Assembly (NCBI GenBank): GCA_905250885.1
Contig: CAJNOQ010002400.1
Coordinates: 1 to 24,552 of the forward strand
Reading direction: 5' to 3'
DNA length: 24,552 nt
Source of the DNA: Didymodactylos carnosus
Taxonomy: Eukaryota; Rotifera; Eurotatoria; Philodinida; Philodinidae
The translations under genes were made by a program, and so were the position numbers. How positions within the stretch are numbered: the stretch's first letter is position 1; every line of letters begins with the position of its first letter. Below, in pieces: positions 17,970-24,552 of the stretch. Below the pieces are notes generated by a model that saw only the letters and a list, made by a program, of their open reading frames with translations, ran no database searches and had not been told where the DNA came from.

Positions 17970-18403
17970 CCTAAATCCTCATTTTCTTAAATACTTATTT
18001 CCTTAAATTCTTATTCCCTTACATCCTTATTTCCTTAATTTCTTATTTTCTTATTATCTTAAATCCTTCTTTCCTTAAATTCTTATTTTCTTAAATCCTT
18101 ATTTCCCTAATTTCTTATTTTCTTATTTCCATAAATACTTAATTTCTTAAAATCTTAAATTCTTATTTTCCTAAATTATTAAATCCTTGTTTACTTAAAT
18201 CCTTATTTATTTAAATCTATATTTTCTTGAATTCTTATTTTCTTAAAATTTTAAATTCTTATTTTGCCCATTTTCTTAAATTCCCATTTCCATAAATTCT
18301 TATTTCCTTAAATCCTTATTCACCTAAATCTGTATTTTCTTAAGTTCTTATGTTCTTAATATCTTAAATTCTTATTTCCCGTATTTTCTTAAATCCTTAT
18401 TTC
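17970..18403. repeat. Pyrimidine-rich degenerate tandem array (inverted arm)
   Basis: About 430 bases of CTTAAATCCTTATTTCC and CTTAAATTCTTATTTTC variants, nearly free of G. This is the inverted form of 17259-17716, so the pair can form a very long imperfect hairpin. Confidence 0.9.
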
Positions 18404-18545
18404 GTGAATTCAAGAAAATAAGGATTTAAAGAAATATGGATTTAAGAAATAAGAATTTACGGAAATAAGGATTTAAGGAAATGACGATTTAAACAAATAG
18501 GGGGAAATAAGGCTTAAGAAAATAAGAAAAGAATAGAAAGAAAAA
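18404..18545. repeat. Second purine-rich block of the same array
   Basis: The orientation flips back at GTGAATTCAAGAAAATAAGG (from about 18404), again AAATAAGGATTTAAGG-like, fading into AAGAAAAGAATAGAAAG. The switch at GAATTC is abrupt, giving an immediate head-to-head palindrome with the preceding pyrimidine array. Confidence 0.85.
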
Positions 18546-19014
18546 TAAGAAGCCTAAAATAGAAGGGAGCCGAAAAGAACGATACAATGTTGATATACGA
18601 GATGTGCGATAGATATTTATTGACATGTAAGGGTAAGAATAAGATGATGATAAAATCACGGTTTTGTTTTTTAATCAGATATATATCTACAATCAACGTC
18701 AGACGAATATATCAGCAGGTCGCATCAAAGCCTGAAGCCGCTTTTCATCGGCAAGTAGACAACCAGAACATGTTACCAAATTTCAAATAATATGGATGCT
18801 TTGGCGATCTGAAAAAACTATATATGAGCTGGCAAATTACGCTATATTACTCATAGGATGAAGGATTTGCACTTGCCGCAAACACATTCAATAGAAGAAA
18901 ATCCATTTGCAGCAAACTATACTTTTCGGAAATATTCAAAAATTCCCAGCCTCCGAATTGAATTGCAGACTGCAAATTTTGCAAATCGAAATTTCAATTG
19001 AAAATTTGAGAATT
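18546..19014. other. Intergenic, nothing recognised
   Basis: No gene. Near the right end a small AT palindrome, GAAATTTCAATTGAAAATTT, lies at about 18988, just before the next fold-back element. Confidence 0.4.
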
Positions 19015-19409
19015 TTGCAAAATACACATTCGCCGAGAATTGCATTTTGTTAAAAATGAATTCGGATTCGCTGGGAATTCATTACAATGCGTATTGAGAT
19101 CATGAAAAATACGCATGCGCGGCGAAGTCAGTTTATCTTTTTTTGTTTTACTCTTCGCTATGCAAAATGTCTTCGTGCTGGCTATAGACGTACAATCTTT
19201 TTTTGCTTGTTCGCACTATTTCAAGTCAAAATCGCTTGCGAATTCTCTATTATATTCAGACTTCGATTATATTCAGAAAACGAAGTACTACAGAATAATA
19301 GAGAATTCGCAAACGCATCATATACACCAACACGCATTGTAATGAATTCTCAGTGAATGAGAATTCATTTTTTACAAAATAGAATTCTCGGCGAATGTGT
19401 ATTTTGCAA
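19015..19409. mobile_element. 395-bp fold-back element with ~82-bp terminal inverted repeats
   Basis: The left arm, 19015-19096 (TTGCAAAATACACATTCGCC…), and the right arm, 19328-19409, are inverted copies with few mismatches. Both carry GAATTCATTACAATGCGT and the motif GGCGAATGTG on the complementary strand. A second, inner inverted pair is GCGAATTCTCTATTAT (about 19239) against ATAATAGAGAATTCGC (about 19300). The same CGAATTCTCTATTATTTT phrase recurs outside the element near 19443 and 19503 as diverged direct copies, which hints at an older or larger element. No target duplication was found and no protein is encoded. Confidence 0.82.
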
Positions 19410-20005
19410 GCTATGTGCGTATCAGTGTATAGGATGCGTTTGTGAATTCTCTATTATTTTGTGACAAGTTTGTGTCACCATCTAGGCTAGATAAGGATCG
19501 ACTGCGAATTCTATATTATTTTCTGACTACTGTCTGTCCAATAAAATAATCGCCGTGGCTATAACGAAACGAGATAAAAAGTTGCGGTTTTCGCCATTCG
19601 AAAGAGGAGACTTGAATTTATGTGGTCATACCAAAAATGATTCCAGAAGAGTTTTCTGAAACATGTTTTCATGTAAATTTGTTTTCAAATATATTTGTTT
19701 CATGTAAATGTTTTCATACTCTGTGTTGCGTACAGTTTTGAAACTTAAATCCATTGCAGGGTTGATCGTCGATTTAATTTCTATGGTTGAAAGGTTCTTC
19801 GATTCTGTCTTTATGTATCTGAAGTGGTGTGTTTAAATAGCTTACGCCGTACGAGGAAGCTTTTCGAGTCTTAGAGGAAGGTTGGATTTTGAGAGTTGCA
19901 ATCCTTCGTCGATCTCGACAGGAGTAAAATGTGCATCTACCGATGAGGGTTAAAATAGATTTCCGTCTAGGGACGAGTGAATCGGAAGCTGATGAACGCT
20001 ACTTG
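19410..20005. other. Intergenic, two relic copies of an inner element motif
   Basis: GTGAATTCTCTATTATTTTG near 19442 and GCGAATTCTATATTATTTTC near 19502 repeat the inner motif of the preceding element. Each is followed by a TGTGACAAG- or TGACTACTG-like sequence. Otherwise nothing recognised. Confidence 0.45.
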
Positions 20006-20618
20006 TTTATAAATCAACCATGAATTGTACATTTATAAATCGAACAACCATTTATAAACTGATCGTACGTTTATAAATCTCAGCAGTGCTTGAGCTTTGA
20101 TAATTACCAAGTATTGAAATTATTGAGTTGTTGAAACTATTGAGAAACATGGTAATATTGAATTCTAAAACATGGTTCGCGTGATTGTGAGGGTGAACCT
20201 AAAAGTTAAGTCGAAGATGAGGGAGCAGACTTTGGTGAGATTGTGGATTATGCTGAGGGTGGAGACAAGAGTGTTCAGAATACTTATTTGTGAGGATCAG
20301 AGTGGTGCGATGTAGTGGAGCATGAAGGTAATACTCTCTGCTTACCTAGCACCTACGAAAACCGTATCATAACTCAGTAGTTTCCATATTTTTTAATAAT
20401 TTTAATAACTCAATCATTTCAATACTTGATAATCATCAAAACTCAAGCACGTCTCATAAATTTCCAACCGATTTATAAATCTCTTGTCGGATAATAGGTT
20501 TTAAGTTGTCTGCTGGGGTACGCTCACTTTTCCTGAGGAATGCGTATCAATGATTTATCAGTCACGCAGCGGTTTATAAATGTCGGACCCAGTTACAAAT
20601 CTCGCACTGGTTTATAAC
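20006..20618. mobile_element. Inverted-repeat element with repeated TTTATAAAT subterminal motif
   Basis: The left arm (20069-20152: TTTATAAATCTC, then GTGCTTGAGCTTTGATAATT and AAGTATTGAAATTATTGAG) is matched by an imperfect inverted copy at 20383-20482. Outside and within the arms TTTATAAAT recurs at 20006, 20032, 20051 (TTTATAAAC), 20070, 20472, 20573 and 20611 (TTTATAAC). Spacing on the left is 19-26 bases. Several copies of one short motif near both ends is the pattern of subterminal transposase-binding sites. The ends are not sharply defined, no target duplication was found, and the 230-bp centre encodes nothing recognisable. Confidence 0.65.
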
Positions 20619-21524
20619 TATTTTAACTTTTTGCCGATTTCCATCAACTTTTAACTTTTGAAAAAATATCTCGGACTCTTCGATGTTAATTGTGGACAGG
20701 CAGGATATTCAACAGGGCTTGAACAAGGAAAAGAGATTTACACGTCTTAAATACAAATTTAGAAAAACAATCAAATCAATGTTTATTCTGGACAATGCCT
20801 CGTGTGCCCAGTATGGTGGAGGAAGTGATTGTTCGTGTTCCTGAATGACGATGAGAGAGATTGGTCATCCATCGTCCAAGATTTGTTTGACGCCATTCAC
20901 TCGAATAGAACGACGACGGAGAAATGTACAAGAAGAAACATGTCCATTGAGGTGTGAAGGAAATCCAATAGGAAACAATGAGGAAATGACCAACTGTCCT
21001 CTGAGTTTTGACAATTGAAGATGAACGAAGAAATAAACAGAGGCAGGGAGAAGGGTGAGGTTCAGGGTGACCAGAAGTGCTGCTTTGGCAGCAAAAGCGC
21101 TGCTTTCTGAAAATTTTGCTGCCACTTAGCTGACGTGCTGCTTTTTGCTACTTTCCTAGATTTGTTATTTTCCCCTCAACTTTCGTCTGATGTCACTATC
21201 AGGTGCAGGTGATTTTACGACGATTAATAACACTATTCCATGCGATCAAGTGTGGATATTCTTGCTCAATGCAAATGGAAATTGGACACCGGATACAGGA
21301 ATCTTGTTGAGTTATTTATACTCGATCCAATGCTCTAATTCTTCCTATAAGCTTTTTATTGAAACAGAAAAAAAGAACAATTACGCAAGCGGCTTTCGCC
21401 ATATGTGCGCCTTAAAATGTATAAAAAAGAACGTATAATGAGAAGGAGAAAGGAAGAAAAAGGTAAAGAGGAAGCTCACGCACGAGATGGTCACTCGGAT
21501 TTTTGGATATTCACTTCTACTGTT
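20619..21524. other. Intergenic, probably including the 3' UTR of the second LINE
   Basis: The part next to 21524, read on the minus strand, should be the 3' untranslated end of the LINE at 21525-23435, but no poly(A) or tandem tail marks its limit. A short inverted repeat, GGCAGCAAAA / TTTTGCTGCC, lies at about 21088-21124 within a TGCTGCTTT-rich patch. Frames at 20865-21125 (minus, no ATG) and 21190-21438 (plus, ATG) have no recognisable domain and are not called. Confidence 0.4.
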
Positions 21525-23435
21525 CTACTTGTATTGGCAGCGAGAGGAAACGGAAACTTCTCTGAATCGCACTGTCCGTAGTATATATCGGCATATCTCG
21601 TTTAGAATAACTTGACTCTCGCCCAAACATCTCCCACGAACTCCTAATAAACTAGCCACCGACACAGAAGGCAGGAAGCTTAAACCGGATAGCAGATCGG
21701 TTCTTTCTAAAACATACGTTGAACAATCTAGTAAATAGTGCTTTACTGTTTCGTTAGCTCCTCGACATGCACAAAGAGGGGATGAAACACATCTTTTGGA
21801 GTGTAAATTGGCATTTAGTTGGGGATTTCCACATTTCAATCGCATAAAAAGTATTTCAGCTTGTCGTGATGGAAAAATGAGACTTTTTTTAAAAGGGGAT
21901 TCGCTTCGCAAATCCAAAGCATTCTGTTTCAGCTTTTTACGTAATGGTTTAGCCTTTAATAAGTATAATGTTGGATCTAATTCTTTCCATTTCTTAGAGA
22001 GTAGAGTAAAAAAAGAGCTATGGCGCGTATTTACAGGTTCCATTATAGTTTGCCTGTTACTTCTTAAATTATGTACAGCATTAGTTTGTTGTTGCTGGAT
22101 TTGAGATCGCAGATATTCTGGGGCAAGGCCATGTACAATTTTAGAGTAGAAAACGATCTGAGTGATATAAAAATGTTCTTTAATGGATAGCCTCCTAATA
22201 TAGTCCTAAGTTTCTCTTCCGAGCCACCTTTCATCGCACTCAAAACGACTAGAGAAGCATGGTACTGTACAGCCTCCAATTTATCTAGATTATGCTGAGT
22301 AGTAAAAGAGAATAAAATAGATCCATAGTTAAAAAGCGAAAGCACAAAAGCCTCGTAAATAAGATCTAGAACCGCCTTATTCAAAAGTCGAGAGTGCCAT
22401 CTCATCAGTCCAACAAGGGATTCCCCTCTTGAGGCAATATTATCAATGTGTCTGTCCCATTTCAAGTCATACGAAAGATAAAGCCCCAAATATTTAACAA
22501 AATCTTTTTCAGATAAAACTATTCCCAGGAGTGATAAAACAGGAAGGGTAAAAGTGATACTTCTCGATTGTCTGGTAGAAAAACTTATTGCTTCGCATTT
22601 AATAGGATTCAAAGGGATTTTCCACTTATCAGCCCATTCTACAACACGGATAAGATCTCGAGCCAGCCTTTGAGAGGCAAGACCGAGATCACTATCGTGC
22701 GAAAAAAGAAGAGTGTCATCAGCGAATAATCGAATTGCACTTTCAATTGCTATCGGCAAATCATCAATGTAGATGAGAAATAATAAGGGTCCAAGGATCG
22801 AGCCTTGAGGCACGCCCTTGGAAATGCCTCTGGGAGCTGAAGTTACACCGTCAATCATAGTCTGAATAGTTCGACCACGTAAATAGTCGACTATCCAGGC
22901 CAGCGCTTTTCCTTTAATACCCTTCTGCTTCAGTTTAAATACTAAACCTTCATGGGAAACTTGATCAAATGCTTTCTGAAAATCTAGGAGAACTGCTCTT
23001 ACTACCTTATCGTTTTCCATCCCCGTTCTTATGTTTTCTATCACGTCTAAAAGGAGATTTGTCGTACTACTTCCGGCTATAAAGCCTGACTGAAAGGGAG
23101 ATAGTAACTTATTCTTAGTAAAATATTTATACAATTGTTGGAAAACAATCTTTTCTGTTACTTTCGAAAGAGCTGGAAGCAAAGTGATTGGTCTATAATT
23201 TGTGGGATCCGTCCTATCTCCAGACTTAAAAAGAGGATAGACTTTACCAATTTTCCAGCCGCGGATAAACACAAGTATTAAAAGATTCTTCAATAAGACT
23301 GGAGAAGGAAATAAAAATAGTTGACTCTATAAATTTTAACATTCGATTAGATAAAAGAGAAGAAGTCGATTTATTCACATTTAAGCGGGATAAAAGGCGA
23401 CTTCGAAATTTTTTATTATTATACGATGTATTCAT
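21525..23435 (-). pseudogene. 5'-truncated LINE ORF2 (reverse transcriptase + C-terminal Cys/His motif), frameshifted
   Basis: Minus-strand non-LTR retrotransposon pseudogene, CR1/Jockey-like. In order from 23435: the end of the RT fingers (SSLIEESFNTCVYPR), then across a frameshift near 23265 GWKIGKVYPLFKSGDRTDPT and NYRPITLLPALSKVTEK; motif A AVLLDFQKAFD; motif B GVPQGSILGPLLFLIYIDDLP minus no key residue; motif C RLFADDTLLF; a thumb with VKYLGLYLSYDLKWDRHI. A second frameshift near 22190 leads to KIVHGLAPEYLRSQI and the C-terminal domain (22043-21525) with CACRGANETVKHYLLDC, the Cys-Cys-His-Cys element common at the end of such ORF2 proteins. The catalytic Asp of motif A and the Asp pair of motif C are intact. 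The endonuclease and the RT N-terminus are missing, as expected from 5' truncation during target-primed reverse transcription. Only two frame breaks suggest a younger copy than the LINE at 1119-3622, and the two are clearly different families. Confidence 0.93.
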
Positions 23436-23601
23436 GATTTATGGAGTCCTCAAAGAAGTTATCACCGATCATGGTACACATTTTACATCCTCATTGTATG
23501 ACACATTAGTCAAGTTAACCGGATGCTGTCACATTAAAACAACTCCGTATCATCCTCAAGCGAGCAGTCGATGTGAGCGACTTGATGATACGAAGACCTA
23601 A
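23431..23601 (+). pseudogene. Integrase core fragment of an LTR retrotransposon (Ty3/Gypsy-like)
   Basis: 56 codons, no start of its own, ending at a TAA formed at the edge of the next element. The peptide contains YGVLKEVITDHGTHF, then KTTPYHPQASSRCERL. This is the second half of the rve integrase core: the TDHGTHF block carries the second catalytic Asp and the YHPQ…CER block the catalytic Glu. Integrase inserts retrotransposon cDNA into the genome. The first catalytic Asp, the zinc-binding N-terminus and the rest of pol are absent. On the left it abuts the truncated 5' end of the minus-strand LINE; on the right it is cut by the fold-back element at 23599-23984. No upstream integrase half was found on the far side of the LINE, so a simple LINE-into-integrase insertion is not demonstrated. 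Confidence 0.85.
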
Positions 23602-23984
23602 AGGGATGGATAGAATAGAGAACCCGGGTCTTATATCGCGTCCAAGCACTCATAACTTTGAAAGGGGTCTTCTAAAGCGTCCCTAAAAAAGCCGATTTTG
23701 AGCTGAAATCTCTTGATCGAGAGTTCGCACTGTGTACAAAGTTGTGTACGCACACACTTCTTTTGTCTAGCAGCTGTATATTCATTCTAACTGAGGAAAA
23801 AGACGAACGCAAAGATTAGTGTTTGGTTGAACCCCAAAATCATTATATTTTAGGTCAAAAAATCAATAAAAGAAGGGGGTCTTCTAACGTGGGTTTTGCT
23901 TTATGAGTTCATGAGGGGTCTTGTAACATGGGAGGGGGGGAGTCTTCTATCGTAGGGGGGTCCTATATTGTATCCATCCCTTTA
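23599..23984. mobile_element. TA-flanked fold-back MITE with repeated GGGTCTTCTAA motif
   Basis: TAAAGGGATGGATA at 23599-23612 is repeated as its exact complement at 23971-23984. Weaker pairing continues inward (GAATAGAGAACCC against GGGTCCTATATTG). Taking TA as the duplicated target dinucleotide, the element is about 382 bp, which fits a Tc1/mariner-type MITE. Inside, a motif close to GGGTCTTCTAACGTGG occurs about six times, all in the same orientation, at roughly 23626, 23664, 23877, 23914, 23940 and 23957. It sits immediately after the integrase fragment. No coding capacity. Confidence 0.8.
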
Positions 23985-24552
23985 GTTGAGATCTGTGCTT
24001 TATCTGATGAACAAATTGCTGCTGCAAATCTCTCCTTTGTTTTAGCTATATTTTCATAGTGGCGTGCATTGGCTATGCATTAACATTGATTTATGATCTA
24101 TTGGCCATTATATTATACATCGATGTTATTCGAGATGGCACAAGATTAACTAGATGGCTATTAGCTGATGATCCCAAACACTCAACATAATAAGTAGTAT
24201 TCGTAATTTAGTCTTGTATTACACTATTATGCATTCTTCAAATGACTTATTTCGGTTATTGATCCACTTAGTGGCCCCACTGGTCTGCATAGAGGCGCAT
24301 ATAATTAGTTGGTAATCAGTTGACCTGGTGAATGTACAAATAGGAAAACGCAATCAAGAACATTGACCGTCAGTTCAATGTGCGAAGAAAGAAAAAAATG
24401 AAACATTAAGCGTACCCTAAAGTGGGAGGCAAAAGTTTAAGACACTTTTTATTTTTAATTTTCCTCCTCAGCCATTATAGCTAGAACAAATGTAAAAAAT
24501 GATTTGAATAACTGGAAGAATTTATAATCAGATGAGGTGTATATGAAAATTT
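23985..24552. other. Intergenic, nothing recognised
   Basis: AT-rich. A short open phrase just after the MITE (about 23985-24056) may be the continuation of whatever the MITE inserted into, but it does not read as integrase. No other feature seen to the window end. Confidence 0.4.

Noticed and set aside
20865-21125. 86-codon minus-strand frame
   Set aside because: It starts at GTG, not ATG, and shows no recognisable domain; the start overlaps a TGCTGCTTT-rich patch.
21190-21438. 82-codon plus-strand frame with a true ATG
   Set aside because: No recognisable domain, and it lies where the 3' UTR of the minus-strand LINE is expected; I cannot support it as a gene.
21180-21524. Upstream half of the integrase expected if the LINE had inserted into it
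   Set aside because: Reading all plus-strand frames here gave no integrase-like sequence, so the simple nested-insertion model is unsupported.
24003-24030. CTGATGA words (also near 19992) as possible hammerhead ribozyme cores
   Set aside because: No matching GAAAC partner with pairing stems could be found near either copy.

Overview
This is a eukaryotic, AT-rich stretch that looks like invertebrate genomic DNA. The evidence is one intron-containing ABC transporter gene with canonical GT-AG splice signals, decayed non-LTR (LINE) retrotransposons, a scrap of an LTR-retrotransposon integrase, and many short inverted-repeat (fold-back, MITE-like) elements. There are no operons, Shine-Dalgarno sites or bacterial gene packing. 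A bdelloid rotifer or similar small invertebrate is my best guess from the mix of degenerate LINEs and compact genes, but nothing in the window proves the lineage.

Layout. 1-327: AT-rich, no gene. 328-3622: remains of a Jockey-like LINE, with an ORF1-like reading frame on the minus strand lying head-to-head with a broken endonuclease/reverse-transcriptase ORF2 on the plus strand. This is the arrangement expected of a 5' inversion. 3623-5117: AT-rich and gene-poor. 5118-5813: two adjacent fold-back elements, the second bounded by a perfect 10-bp target-site duplication. 6933-7194: a third inverted-repeat unit. 7602-11082: the one convincing host gene, an ABCG-type half transporter with a cysteine-rich extracellular N-terminus, two coding exons and one 613-bp intron. 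11259-12229: a divergently transcribed candidate gene of unknown function, probably spliced. 12831-15110: minisatellites and a fold-back element built from a GGCGAATGT motif. 15785-15972: a cluster of GGTACC-type palindromes. 17259-18545: a large purine-rich array, its pyrimidine-rich inverted counterpart and a third purine-rich block. 19015-19409 and 20006-20618: two more inverted-repeat elements. 21525-23435: a second, 5'-truncated LINE on the minus strand (reverse transcriptase plus C-terminal Cys/His motif). 23431-23598: a short integrase fragment on the plus strand, interrupted or bounded by a TA-flanked fold-back element at 23599-23984. The last 570 bases hold nothing I recognise.

How it fits together. 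The ABCG gene appears intact: every ATP-binding motif and six hydrophobic segments are present, and splicing restores the signature motif exactly. The candidate gene starts only about 170 bases from it on the opposite strand, so the two may share a divergent promoter. Nearly everything else is mobile-element debris at different stages of decay. No complete, autonomous element is present. The non-autonomous fold-back elements have unrelated termini, so several transposase families must have been active elsewhere in this genome.
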